From Cognatundibacterium rivi (GTDB taxonomy: Bacteria; Pseudomonadota; Gammaproteobacteria; Burkholderiales; Burkholderiaceae_D), in contig NZ_JAGSPK010000002.1 of NCBI RefSeq assembly GCF_018139565.1, positions 124,001-188,000 of the forward strand: a stretch of DNA of 64,000 nt, written 5' to 3'. The position numbers were made by a program, and so were the translations under genes. Under the pieces are notes generated by a model, which had not been told where the DNA came from, made no database searches, and saw only the letters and a program-made list of their open reading frames with translations. Shown here one piece after another: positions 16,501-26,236 of this stretch. Position 1 is the first letter of the stretch. Every line of letters starts with the position of its first letter.

Positions 16501-18937
16501 GGTTGAAAAAAATCGTCGCATCGCAGAGTTGGAACAAGTGGTACAGCAACGTTCTGCTGATGAAGCGGTTTTGCTGGCAACAACAACAGCAAAATTGCAG
16601 GCAGAGCAAAGCGCTCAGCAAGACGTACAAACCCGTCTGGTCAGCGAAAAACAGGCCAATGAATTTGCCCAGGCCAATGCATACGCACAACAGGTGGCAC
16701 GTCTGGCAGGCGAAGCAACGCTTGCTGCAGAGCAGGCTTTACATCAGGAATTGGCTGCGCATGCCGATGCGCAAAAGCTGATGGCAGAAATCGCACAACA
16801 GCGTTTGCAGCAAGAACAGCAATTGCTGAAGGCGCAACAAGAACGCATCGAAGCGGAACAGGCGCTGGTGGCAATGCTGACAGCAAAGCAAGAGGCTGAA
16901 GTTGCTGCGGCAGCGGAAGTGCAGGCGCGTCTGAATGCCGAAGCGGAGCAAGTGGAATTGCTGGCAGCGCGCAAAAATAGCGACGAAGAAGCGCGCCTGG
17001 CAATAGAAAATCTGAATACGAAAGAAAAAGAATGGCTGGCGCAAGCGGCTGAAGAGGCATTGATCAAGCGTCAGACCGCAGCTGCACTCGAAGAAAAAAC
17101 CTCTTTGTTGCTGGAATCTAGCCGTGCAGAGCAACAACGCCTGGCGACCGAGCAACAACTGAGTGAAGAGTTGCAGGCAAAATTATTGGCAGAGCAACAG
17201 CAACAGCAAGCCCTGCAACGACGTTTGCAGGCAGAGCAGGAAGCGGCACAGATCGCTGCCTCGCGCTTTGAGCAAGAGCAGGCGGCTGCTCAGGCCTCAC
17301 AATTGCAACTGGAAACCGAGCAAGCCATGTTTGCTCAATCGGTACAACATGCTGAGGCGCAACGTGCAGCGGCAGAGGCGATGGAAGCCAAATTGCGTGA
17401 GGCAGAAACCCTGGCGTTGATGGAAAACCGCCGTGCAGCCGCTGAGCTTGAAGAGTTGGCCGCTATCGAACAAAAGATGCTGGCAGAACAAAAGGCGCTG
17501 GCGGAAGCTGAACAACGTCAGCAAGCCGAGCAAGCGTATCTGCAATTATCTGAGATTCGTGCTCAGGCTGAGCAAGATGCGAACGTGGCGATGCAAATGA
17601 AACTGAGCGCAGAGAAAGAGGCGACAGAATTAGCGCAAATGCACGCAGCCGCAGAAAAAGAAGCCGCTGAACTCGCGCAGATTCGCGCGGATGAGCTGTT
17701 AGCTTTGCAGCAGATGGAAGCGCAAAAGGCTGAGCTGGCTCAGCGTGAAATTCAGGCGATACAACTGCAGAAGCAACGTGAGCAGGATGAGTTGCAATTG
17801 AAGCAGCAGGCATTGACGGCGATCAGCCAGAAAATGGAAGCGGAGGCATTGATACTCAAAGCCTCGGAAGACAGATTGCAAGTTGAGGCGGAATTGGCGA
17901 AGCATAGCCAGTTGCGTGCACAAAAAGCAGCCGAGGCCAATGCGGCGGAACAGGAAAAAGTCGCGGCAGAACAAGCATTGATCGCGGCATCGGAAGCGCT
18001 GGCAGAGCAAGCCAGAATGGCGGCAGTTGAGATGAACGCCCGACTCGAACAACAACAGCAACTGGCAGAAATTGAAGCGCAAAGAATTGCAGCTGAGAAC
18101 AAGCTGGCGCAAGACATTGCCGCACGTTTGCAAGCAGAACAGGCTTTGCTGGCAGACTTGCAGCAACAGGAAGAGCAAGAGGCTGCGTTGGCAGATCTGA
18201 TGTTGCAACGTCGCGCCGAACTTGCGGCAGCAAAAGCCGCATTGGAACAGGCAAAGAAAAATGCTCTGGCATTATCTGCGGAAGAAACAGAGCTGGCGGA
18301 ATTACAGCAACAGTTTGCGGAACAACAACAGGCAATTGAACAACAAAAACAACAGCGTCAGGAGCAGGCTGACTTGCTGAAAGCGCAGTTGGCTGAGATG
18401 CAGGCTGCATTGAAAGCAGAAGCCGAGCAAGAAAATCTGAGTCTGGTCGCGGAACATGCACAGGCAGAAAATCTGGCGCAGGAATTGATCTCCAAGTTGC
18501 GCAACAACCAACAGCAAAGTGCTGAATGGCGTTTGCAGGCACAGCAAATGTTGTCGAGTGCGCCAGTGGAAATTACTTACGACATCGGGCAGCAAGCGGA
18601 AAAGGATGCACAGGAACGCTTCCGTCTGCGCCTGCGTCCTTCCGTGCTGGCTGGTTTGATGTTGTGTGCTGGCGTTGCTGGCGCGGGTTTCGCTAATTTC
18701 TCTACACCGATGTCTGTTGCCAACGCGATGGCAGCCAAGGCTGCACCAGTCGTTGGCAGCCCTGCGAATGTCGCCGCACCGTCTGTAAAACTGAACAGTG
18801 GTATGCAATTGAGCTATGAACTGACAACATCAGCAACACAGATGAAAAAATCTGCGGCAAACGGCATTGCGCAACAAACTGAACCGGTGAAAGCAGAAGA
18901 AAAGGCGGCCTTGCAATTAGCTATGGCGGCAAAGTAA
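13529..18937 (+). CDS. Giant coiled-coil protein with C-terminal membrane segment
   Basis: An 1802-aa protein I do not recognise as a named family. A 40-residue low-charge head (NKFSLGNFSL) is followed by about 1630 residues of uninterrupted Ala/Glu/Gln/Arg/Lys/Leu-rich helix. Between about 33 and 1679 I find one proline only (P268). A motif of type [hydrophobic]-x-A-E-x-x-A recurs every 14 residues over long stretches, i.e. double heptads, pointing to one continuous left-handed coiled coil. Residues about 1705-1726 (VLAGLMLCAGVAGAGFANF) are hydrophobic after RLRLRP, so the rod is probably cytoplasmic and anchored to the inner membrane, with a 75-residue Ala/Ser/Pro tail outside. RBS AGGAGTGA precedes the ATG. 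It is monocistronic and convergent with envZ. A cytoskeletal or scaffolding role is inference. Confidence 0.9.
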   Translation: MDSNQSLLNKFSLGNFSLDQRMDQKEDFLSSPDDLESNSRIDVKGIREAIARVEAEARATVASETRLKAEAQARAMAEARAQAEAEAAELAQRKLQLEQEAAESSRARLLAEKQSQAAAAARIAANEQEARELQERAQMESRARAQSEQRQKIEQEAKARAEMQLKAESEITAKAQATVSQLSKQTEVAKNWAAERFAASESARQQAVERARADARIAELAREREKREREARETAELLVKVRSETLQASKERDHAEAMALEFAINRAPVEARAREDALARVAIEQEQEAIAQARMESERRAAEAIQMRMQAEQELYAAASKREQAEVIATATAQARREAEDKIRQVTESRIRAERELQSTAMHRIENEQQADSQARARLQAEAEASEEARQRRIAEQEATETARQRAAEEQRAAKLAKERIEIERVAVQAAREQANAEQQALSASAYQADLLKRASAAAELKAKKAEELLAAEKRRAEAEQKAANALDAKLQAERQKAEEAEARAKADEAHAELLRMQEAADRAARVAQETEYIAEKIALQKAIEQAELQQKMAEATVKKSRDVSELLRVQQQCAQDEAKAMELLDEKLDVERRRAEAVQQMLKTAEEKLALEQAAQLELEAKQRAEEEMKAIAAAKEQAEREQRLAQEAANQAELTALEQAEIQKEVQRKAAALALLKSQQAVELTRAEQVRTEAEKQAVCAAQDKLEAEKATAEQVIARAHADRQHVNVLQARQQQESEARAARQALIQAEQARLQKMQEHAELQKQAASAAQAKAAEAEELGKTLRLRAESEQKALGLVQEKLQAEKKLTAELQAKAKVEQEERDQHLARLEAEQALRTATELKLAEEKKLFEQNAAQAQAEQQAAQAAAARVKAAAQITRLEQEKAQSQQQAAAALEQQAKLEQERTDAEKAIAKAAAEKLTAEKIAHTVAQAKAIAEQEQAVAAAERARAEQEASQMAEAKLQAEKALQLQAQAYAASQQKAHQLVVEKNRRIAELEQVVQQRSADEAVLLATTTAKLQAEQSAQQDVQTRLVSEKQANEFAQANAYAQQVARLAGEATLAAEQALHQELAAHADAQKLMAEIAQQRLQQEQQLLKAQQERIEAEQALVAMLTAKQEAEVAAAAEVQARLNAEAEQVELLAARKNSDEEARLAIENLNTKEKEWLAQAAEEALIKRQTAAALEEKTSLLLESSRAEQQRLATEQQLSEELQAKLLAEQQQQQALQRRLQAEQEAAQIAASRFEQEQAAAQASQLQLETEQAMFAQSVQHAEAQRAAAEAMEAKLREAETLALMENRRAAAELEELAAIEQKMLAEQKALAEAEQRQQAEQAYLQLSEIRAQAEQDANVAMQMKLSAEKEATELAQMHAAAEKEAAELAQIRADELLALQQMEAQKAELAQREIQAIQLQKQREQDELQLKQQALTAISQKMEAEALILKASEDRLQVEAELAKHSQLRAQKAAEANAAEQEKVAAEQALIAASEALAEQARMAAVEMNARLEQQQQLAEIEAQRIAAENKLAQDIAARLQAEQALLADLQQQEEQEAALADLMLQRRAELAAAKAALEQAKKNALALSAEETELAELQQQFAEQQQAIEQQKQQRQEQADLLKAQLAEMQAALKAEAEQENLSLVAEHAQAENLAQELISKLRNNQQQSAEWRLQAQQMLSSAPVEITYDIGQQAEKDAQERFRLRLRPSVLAGLMLCAGVAGAGFANFSTPMSVANAMAAKAAPVVGSPANVAAPSVKLNSGMQLSYELTTSATQMKKSAANGIAQQTEPVKAEEKAALQLAMAAK

Positions 18938-18986
18938 TAGCAGCAGATAAGAGCGGCAGAAAACAACGCTTGTGTAGTAAATAAAT

Positions 18987-19028
18987 AAAAAATCCCGGCG
19001 ATTATTTGTAATATAGCCGGGATTTTTT
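18987..19028. terminator. Bidirectional terminator between the giant gene and envZ
   Basis: AAAAAATCCCGGC and GCCGGGATTTTTT pair around a 16-base loop, with T-runs on both strands. It overlaps the envZ stop codon by two bases. Confidence 0.9.
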
Positions 19029-20391
19029 ATTTGAACTTCATTTCTGGAAATATCATGACGGCAACAAAGCCTTTGTGCTCATGATTATAAATCCGTAATC
19101 TGCCACGATGGCGGCGGACTATGCGATCGACAATCGCCAGACCGAGACCTGAGCCGTTTGCCTGACTGCGTGAGACATCGGCGCGAGTAAAGGGTTTCAG
19201 CAGACGTCCGATATCATCGTCGCTCGGGGCGCCTTCACCGTAATCCCGGAAACTGATCAATACACCTTGTTTTTTCCCTTTAGTTTTGTAGCTGCATTGA
19301 ATTTCTACAACGGTGTTGAGTTTGTCGGGATTTTTGCCGTAACGGCAGGAGTTTTCAATCAGGTTGCTGAACAGTCGCCTGAGTTCTGTCGCATTTCCCG
19401 AAATATACATGTCTGTTGCAATCGCTGAATGCAGGTGAAGGTAGTTCACCCGCGAATACTCCTGAATCACTTGTTTCAGGAGTTCACTGATATTTACTTT
19501 ATCAAAACGAAGACTGTCGATTGGTTTCGCATAATCAAGGAATTGATTGATGATTGCGTCCATTTGCGACAGATCTGATTGCATGCCGGATCGCGCCTGC
19601 TCGTCCAGATCTGCCATTTCCACTTCGAGTTGCATACGCGCGAGCGGTGTACGCAAATCATGTGAAATCCCGGCCAGAATGATGGTGCGGTCGGCATCGA
19701 TTCTGGCCAGATCCGCCACCATGTTATTAAAGCTGGCATTGGTTTCGCGAATTTCTTTCGGTCCACGTTCAGGTAGGGCCGGTGCCTGCTTACCCTGGGC
19801 GAGTAAGCGTGCCGCATTACTCAGGCGGGAAAGTGGATCGTTAATGAATTTAGAAATCACTGCTGCACCCAGCAGTGTAATCAACAAGGTGGCGGTGATC
19901 CAGCTGAGTACTGGTAAGGTTGTTGGTGGCTCCAGCCGGTCTTCATCCAGCCGCAGCCAGTAATGGTCGCCCTCGATCTCCAGACTGATCCAGAATCCGC
20001 TGTTACCATTCACCGAGCGGGCGAAACGGGTTTCTTTGCCCAGCTGTGTTTTCATCATTTCACTGAATTCGGTCAGAAAAACGGTGGGCTCAAGTTTCTC
20101 CAGGGTGTCGGCATCATTCCGTAGATAAATCCGTATTCCCTCGCTATGCGCCAGATCGAGCAAAAGCTCTTTGCGTTTTTCAGGCGCAGAATGTGTCAGT
20201 GCAGCGCGCGTAATCGTGACGATGGAAGTGATTTGTGCCGTCAGTTGCTGAGCGCGCGGTGTTCGTTCAAGGGTCTTGAAACTGACGAACCATATCATCA
20301 TACTGGCCATCACAAGGATGGCCAGTAAAAAAAATGTACGCCAGAAAAGACCGCTGCGCAGCCATTCGAGACTATTCAAATATGAGCGCAT
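19027..20391 (-). CDS. envZ: EnvZ-type sensor histidine kinase
   Basis: Inner-membrane histidine kinase (454 aa). TM1 at about 17-36 and TM2 at about 160-183 flank a periplasmic sensor region. HAMP (about 182-235) is followed by the dimerisation/phosphorylation helix GISHDLRTPL with H244. The ATPase domain has the N box NLIENSCRYG, G1 RDYGEGAP and G2 GSGLGLAIVDR. The periplasmic part is about 120 residues, similar to EnvZ. It is encoded 18 bp after ompR and is co-transcribed with it. The inducing signal cannot be read from the sequence. Confidence 0.93.
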   Translation of the reverse strand: MRSYLNSLEWLRSGLFWRTFFLLAILVMASMMIWFVSFKTLERTPRAQQLTAQITSIVTITRAALTHSAPEKRKELLLDLAHSEGIRIYLRNDADTLEKLEPTVFLTEFSEMMKTQLGKETRFARSVNGNSGFWISLEIEGDHYWLRLDEDRLEPPTTLPVLSWITATLLITLLGAAVISKFINDPLSRLSNAARLLAQGKQAPALPERGPKEIRETNASFNNMVADLARIDADRTIILAGISHDLRTPLARMQLEVEMADLDEQARSGMQSDLSQMDAIINQFLDYAKPIDSLRFDKVNISELLKQVIQEYSRVNYLHLHSAIATDMYISGNATELRRLFSNLIENSCRYGKNPDKLNTVVEIQCSYKTKGKKQGVLISFRDYGEGAPSDDDIGRLLKPFTRADVSRSQANGSGLGLAIVDRIVRRHRGRLRIYNHEHKGFVAVMIFPEMKFK

Positions 20392-20409
20392 ACGTCTTCA
20401 GCGGGAACG

Positions 20410-21180
20410 CTATTCCTTGCTTGCTTCCGGAATGAAGACGTAACCGAGTCCCCATACAGTCTGGATGTATAAAGGGTTGGATGGATCTGGTTCTATCAGT
20501 TTTCTCAGACGTGAAATCTGTACATCCAGGCTGCGGTCAAATACTTCATATTCGCGGCCACGTGCCAGTTCCATCAGTTTTTCACGAGATAATGGTTGGC
20601 GTGCATGACGGGCAAAGACTTTGAGTACGGAGAATTCGCCAGTCGTCAGTGAAATGGCTTCGTTGTTTTTTCTCAGTGTGCGAGTGCCGAGATCCAGAAC
20701 AAAATCGCCGAAAGCAAATGTCTGCGGTCCATCGGAAGGTGCTCCTGGCAATTCATCCGGGACTTTGCGACGTAACACGGCATTGATGCGGGCAACCAGT
20801 TCACGTGGATTGAATGGCTTCGGCAGATAGTCGTCGGCTCCCATTTCCAGGCCGATAATCCTGTCCACTTCCTCACTTTTCGCCGTCAGCATGATGATAG
20901 GCGTTTTGTCGCCTGCACCGCGCAGCCGACGGCAAATGGCGAGACCGTCTTCGCCCGGCAGCATTAAATCCAGTACCAGCATGTCGTAGCGTTCACGCAT
21001 CCAAAGTTTATTCATGGTCTGCGCATTCTCTGCGCCGACAACATGAAAACCTTGTTCGGTCAGGTAACGCCGCAACAGTTCGCGGAGTCGTAAGTCGTCA
21101 TCCACAACCAGAATTTTTGCTTTCGGAGCGTTGTTGGCGGGAGTCGGAGTGTTCTCTGTAGGTGTTTGAAGGTTTGTCAT
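20410..21180 (-). CDS. ompR: OmpR-type response regulator
   Basis: A 256-aa response regulator. The receiver domain (about 20-135) has the acidic pair D27/D28, phosphoacceptor D71 in VLDLMLPGEDG and the conserved K121 in PKPFNPREL. The C-terminal winged helix (about 155-250) ends with YIQTVWGLGYVF. An unusual 18-residue Thr/Pro/Asn N-terminal extension precedes the receiver. OmpR/EnvZ pairs regulate porin and envelope genes; targets here are unknown. Confidence 0.94.
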   Translation of the reverse strand: MTNLQTPTENTPTPANNAPKAKILVVDDDLRLRELLRRYLTEQGFHVVGAENAQTMNKLWMRERYDMLVLDLMLPGEDGLAICRRLRGAGDKTPIIMLTAKSEEVDRIIGLEMGADDYLPKPFNPRELVARINAVLRRKVPDELPGAPSDGPQTFAFGDFVLDLGTRTLRKNNEAISLTTGEFSVLKVFARHARQPLSREKLMELARGREYEVFDRSLDVQISRLRKLIEPDPSNPLYIQTVWGLGYVFIPEASKE

Positions 21181-21426
21181 GTCTGTAATGGTACTGGCAT
21201 CGTTACCGCCTGGGAACAGTCAGGCAGAGAGGATTACAAAGAGTTACATACTTTACTTCTACGGGAGAGGAATAACAATGTAATTAAATTAAACTGCGAT
21301 GACAATCTGATCATTGGTCATGCGTTTTCTGTTTTTTGCCGTCGTTAGAGTTGACTGGAGCAAGCGCCTGATACGAAAAATGGTGGTATCTATAAAATTC
21401 TATGCTGCAAAAACTGAAAACAGTGA

Positions 21427-21756
21427 ATGAATAAAGCTCTCGCTATATTTTTTGCCACCTTGCTGGTGCTGATGTCGATAGGCTCCGTGGTTGCAATACC
21501 TTCGCCTGGTTCCGGAGTTGCAAATCCGACTTCTGGATTTGCCGCTGGAAAGCATACACAAGCCAGTGTTGCAGATGTTTCTTTATCTGCGACGACGGAC
21601 AAACACAAAAACTGCGGCCATAAAAAAGTGTCCGCGACGTCCTCCTGTGAAAGTCCTTTGGCTGATGTAAAGAAAAACAAGCTCAGCGTGGACGAACGAA
21701 AGGTACTGCGCAGCCAAATCCGTGACGTTGAACAAGAATTTGATGCCGCCAAATAA
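21427..21756 (+). CDS. Small exported protein of unknown function
   Basis: A 109-aa protein with an N-terminal signal peptide (ALAIFFATLLVLMSIGSVVA), a Gly/Ser/Pro-rich stretch, two cysteines (KNCGHKK, SSCES) and a charged C-terminal helix LSVDERKVLRSQIRDVEQEF. No RBS of quality precedes the ATG, so confidence that it is expressed is moderate. It is divergent from ompR across 246 bp and converges with smpB. No family recognised. Confidence 0.6.
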   Translation: MNKALAIFFATLLVLMSIGSVVAIPSPGSGVANPTSGFAAGKHTQASVADVSLSATTDKHKNCGHKKVSATSSCESPLADVKKNKLSVDERKVLRSQIRDVEQEFDAAK

Positions 21757-21783
21757 CAAGTAAGAAAAAATCTTGTGCCGATA

Positions 21784-22233
21784 TTAACGGCGGTGTTGTT
21801 TCATTATCTTTTGCTGTTCACGCTGCCAGTCTTTTTCTTTTTCTGATTCTCGCTTGTCGTGTTGTTTTTTACCTTTGGCAAGCCCGATCTGACATTTGAT
21901 TCTGCCATTGCTAAAGTGCATGTTGAGCGGCACCATCGTATAGCCAGAACGTTCGACCTTGCCGATGAGTTTGCTGATCTCTGCTTTGTTCAGCAGCAAT
22001 TTGCGTGTCCGCACCGAGTCGGGATGTATGTGAGTTGAGGCGGTTGGCAGTGCACCGATATGTGCGCCAAACAGAAAAATCTCACCATTACGCACAATCA
22101 CGTATGCTTCTTTTAATTGAAGACGTCCGGCGCGGATTGCTTTGACTTCCCAGCCCTGCAACACCACACCTGCTTCGAATTGTTCCTCGATAAAGTAATC
22201 GTGGAAGGCTTTTTTGTTATCAGCAATACTCAT
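21784..22233 (-). CDS. smpB: SsrA-binding protein SmpB
   Basis: Binds tmRNA and delivers it to stalled ribosomes for trans-translation. The sequence shows [37 protein letters not shown] and the basic C-terminal tail [13 protein letters not shown]...[12 protein letters not shown] that enters the mRNA channel. The frame extends upstream to a TTG at 22266, but ATG 22233 ([10 protein letters not shown]) matches where relatives begin, giving 149 aa. It is divergent from ratA; the smpB-ratA-rnfH arrangement is conserved in Proteobacteria. Confidence 0.95.
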   Translation of the reverse strand: MSIADNKKAFHDYFIEEQFEAGVVLQGWEVKAIRAGRLQLKEAYVIVRNGEIFLFGAHIGALPTASTHIHPDSVRTRKLLLNKAEISKLIGKVERSGYTMVPLNMHFSNGRIKCQIGLAKGKKQHDKRESEKEKDWQREQQKIMKQHRR

Positions 22234-22344
22234 GTAATAAGGAAATTGGTTATCTTGCCGTTTCAAAATTTCTTATGATAATTTCGATACGGTGGCGACT
22301 CGGTTAAAATGCGAACCTGTGATTCTACCAAATGGTTTCTTTAG

Positions 22345-22776
22345 ATGGCAGTCGTACATAAAACAGTTTTTATCGGATACAGCGCCGCTCAGATGTTTGC
22401 GCTGGTAGAGCAGGTTGAAAAATACCCTGAATTTTTGCCCTGGTGTGGCGGAGTTAAGGTGGCGGAGAGATCAGAAACGAATCTGATTGCAACCCTTGCT
22501 ATTAACTTTCATGGCATCAAGCAAAGCTTTACGACGAAAAACATTAATCAACCGCCGCATTCTATGCAGATGAATCTAGTTGATGGTCCGTTTAAGCAAC
22601 TGACTGGCGGCTGGAAGTTTACTGAATTGCGCCCTGATGCCTGCAAGATCGAGTTTGACCTCAATTATGATTTTTCCAGTAAGTTGCTGGAACATTTGAT
22701 TGGTCCGGTATTCAGCAAGATTGCAAATAGTTTTGTTGATTCATTTTGCTCCAGAGCAGAGGCGATTTATGCCTGA
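22345..22776 (+). CDS. ratA: RatA-family SRPBCC/COQ10-like protein
   Basis: A 143-aa START/SRPBCC-fold protein of the COQ10/RatA group. Diagnostic stretches are the N-terminal VEKYPEFLPWCGG and the end FSKIANSFVDSFCSRAEAIY. COQ10 homologues bind ubiquinone; in E. coli RatA was reported to interfere with 70S formation, so the physiological role is debated. It overlaps the next gene by eight bases. Confidence 0.9.
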   Translation: MAVVHKTVFIGYSAAQMFALVEQVEKYPEFLPWCGGVKVAERSETNLIATLAINFHGIKQSFTTKNINQPPHSMQMNLVDGPFKQLTGGWKFTELRPDACKIEFDLNYDFSSKLLEHLIGPVFSKIANSFVDSFCSRAEAIYA

Positions 22777-23077
22777 TGAAAAAAAAATTCAGGTGCAGGT
22801 TTGCTATTCATCCGGTGATGCTGTCAGTTTGCTGGATGTCAGTGTACCGCTTGGCGCCAGTGTTCGTCAGGCGATTGATTCCAGTGGTATTTTGGAACTA
22901 CATCCTGAACTGAATCTGAATCTGAATACCCTCAAATTAGGGGTCTACGGCAAACTAAAAGATGAAAGTGCGGTTCTGCATGCGGGCGACAGGGTGGAAA
23001 TCTATCGCCCCTTGCTTGCCGATCCTATGGAGGCAAGGCGGCGGCGCGCGCAGAAACAGCAAAAATTGGCGGTGTAA
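22769..23077 (+). CDS. rnfH: RnfH-family protein (UPF0125)
   Basis: A 102-aa ubiquitin-fold protein of the RnfH/YfjF family, with the RVEIYRPLLADPMEARRRRA signature at the C-terminus. ATG 22769 lies inside the end of ratA and matches family starts; the longer frame reading upstream is the ratA shadow. It is the partner of RatA in a conserved gene pair. The molecular function is not established. Confidence 0.92.
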   Translation: MPDEKKIQVQVCYSSGDAVSLLDVSVPLGASVRQAIDSSGILELHPELNLNLNTLKLGVYGKLKDESAVLHAGDRVEIYRPLLADPMEARRRRAQKQQKLAV

Positions 23078-23091
23078 CGCTATTACTAAAA

Positions 23092-23592
23092 TTACTGGCA
23101 GCCAGCCAGCGCTTTTTTGACATCCGCAGATTCTTTTTCCCGCTGTGAATCTGACAGGTAATTGCGCTCACCGTTTTTATCGGTAGTCGCTACCCGTTGT
23201 CCCGATTCCAGAACTTTCTGATACGACCTTGCGCGCTCACAATTTTTCTGTTTATCAGCATTAGCCTGTTGATCCTCACTTGCTTTCTTGTCTTTTTCAG
23301 CTTGTTCAGCACGGCGTTTATTAAAATCTTCGTTTCTCGCTGATGTTGTCATCGGTTTTTGCTGTGCATTTGCAGCGTCTTTTGATGCGCTCGCAACGTC
23401 GCTGGATTCTGTTGGTTTTGCTGCTGACAGCCCAGGTGATTTGATGATACGGTTTTTTGGGGTTGATGCCGGAGGCGGTGTGTCAGAAAACTGTTTATTG
23501 CCCTTTTCATCCACCCATATATATTGAGCAAAAGCGCTTGCGCAGGTGAGCGTGGCAATGATAAATCCACTGGTAAGCTTGAGTTTTAACAT
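23092..23592 (-). CDS. Exported DUF4124 protein
   Basis: A 166-aa protein with a signal peptide (FIIATLTCASAFA) followed by the DUF4124 core YIWVDEKGNKQFSDTPPP. The rest is a Lys/Glu/Gln-rich, probably helical region (EQAEKDKKASEDQQANADK) and a C-terminus with two cysteines. DUF4124 proteins are frequent in Betaproteobacteria and have no assigned biochemical role. It converges on rnfH with a 14-bp gap and is divergent from guaB. Confidence 0.88.
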   Translation of the reverse strand: MLKLKLTSGFIIATLTCASAFAQYIWVDEKGNKQFSDTPPPASTPKNRIIKSPGLSAAKPTESSDVASASKDAANAQQKPMTTSARNEDFNKRRAEQAEKDKKASEDQQANADKQKNCERARSYQKVLESGQRVATTDKNGERNYLSDSQREKESADVKKALAGCQ

Positions 23593-23642
23593 GAAATCGT
23601 TCTTTCAAAGAGGGCAAAAGATGCAAGAGTTTTACACGTAGC

Positions 23643-25158
<1,516 letters not shown>

Positions 25159-25186
25159 TATCTGAACGATACGCCTGGGGTGTTGC

Positions 25187-26233
25187 ATGTCTTTGAATTC
25201 GACAGATTTTGGTTTGACAACGCTTCAGGTTAATTCTGGTTTCAGCAAAATATTAGCTGAAAAATTTGAAGCAAAAATTGCCCGCTTTGAGCGTGTGGGC
25301 ATGGGGCTGTTTGGTGTTGCCAATTGTTTTGTGACATTTGGCCGCGTTGTTGGTCGTTCCGGTCTGACTGAGCGCTCGATCACTGAAATGGAAGCTGCGT
25401 TTTCTGACGAGTTTCCATTAAGCGACGAAGTGTTGGTTTTGTCTGACCTTAGTGCTGATGCCGAATTCGGGCAACACCGCTTTGTCGCTGGCCCACCAAT
25501 GATCCGTTTTTTTGCTTCGTTTCCTGTCTACGGTCAGGATGGCAAACTGGTGGCGTGTTTGCGTTTACTGGATTATCAGTCACACGTTTTTAATGACGAG
25601 CAGCGCTTGTTGTTGGCTGATCTCGCGATTATGGTCGAGCGGGAATTGGCGTTGAGCGCGGTTTGCCAGAATCAGCTTGAACTGATGAAGCAGAACCGGC
25701 GCTTAAAGCGGGATACCTTAGTTGATCCCTTGCTTGGCACCTGGAACAAGCCTGCCATCGTAAGATCATTGCGTCTTGAGATGGAACGCTGTGCTAAGGC
25801 TGGTAAACCAATGTCCTTGTTGTTTTTGCTTCCGGATCAGATTGCTGAATTACGGGTAAAGCATGGCATGGTTCTGACTGATCAGATATTGGTACGAATG
25901 GTGAGCCGTATTCGTTCTTGTATCCGTCCATTTGATGCTTTAGGGCGGTTTGATAATGACCAATTCCTGATAGTGTTGCCTGGCGCATCGCGTTTGGTCG
26001 TGATGGCAGTTGCGGAAAGAATCAGACTGTCAGTCATGATGCATTCTGAATGGATAGAAAACGCAGAAGTTGCATTGACAGTTTGCGTTGGATTGGCATC
26101 GACAGATGTGTACCCTGATGCGGATCCGGAAATATTAATCAGCTTAGCTGAAAAAGCCCTGCTCTCTGCAAAGAGGGTGGGAAACAATACTGTTGTACAG
26201 GCTATGCCCGGGCAACCTGACATGATGATTTGA
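25187..26233 (+). CDS. GAF + degenerate GGDEF protein, predicted c-di-GMP effector, between guaB and guaA
   Basis: A 348-aa cytoplasmic protein. Residues about 20-160 form a GAF domain (PPMIRFFASFPVYGQDGK, DEQRLLLADLAIMVERELAL). Residues about 170-345 form a GGDEF domain (VDPLLGTWNK...ILVRMVSRIRSCIRPFDALGRF). The signature GGDEF is D-N-D-Q-F (256-260), and the first metal-site Asp region is FLLPDQIAEL, so cyclase activity is unlikely. The inhibitory-site RxxD is intact (R247-P-F-D250) at the canonical distance. GAF + inactive GGDEF with a kept RxxD is the layout of the c-di-GMP receptor PelD, though no membrane helices are present here. It starts 28 bp after guaB and ends three bases before guaA. 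Its link to GMP synthesis is inferred from position. Confidence 0.88.
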   Translation: MSLNSTDFGLTTLQVNSGFSKILAEKFEAKIARFERVGMGLFGVANCFVTFGRVVGRSGLTERSITEMEAAFSDEFPLSDEVLVLSDLSADAEFGQHRFVAGPPMIRFFASFPVYGQDGKLVACLRLLDYQSHVFNDEQRLLLADLAIMVERELALSAVCQNQLELMKQNRRLKRDTLVDPLLGTWNKPAIVRSLRLEMERCAKAGKPMSLLFLLPDQIAELRVKHGMVLTDQILVRMVSRIRSCIRPFDALGRFDNDQFLIVLPGASRLVVMAVAERIRLSVMMHSEWIENAEVALTVCVGLASTDVYPDADPEILISLAEKALLSAKRVGNNTVVQAMPGQPDMMI

Positions 26234-26236
26234 TTT

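Noticed and set aside
13613..18808. Many open frames of 80-230 codons on both strands within the giant coiled-coil gene
   Set aside because: They arise from the repetitive GCA/CAG/GAA-rich composition and are Leu/Pro/Ser- or Arg/Gln-rich shadows without RBS or domains.
21757..21783. Possible terminator ACAAG...CTTGT between the small exported protein and smpB
   Set aside because: Five-base stem only; too weak to call.
25187..26233. Active diguanylate cyclase
   Set aside because: The signature is D-N-D-Q-F and the upstream metal-binding region is altered, so only a binding role is proposed.
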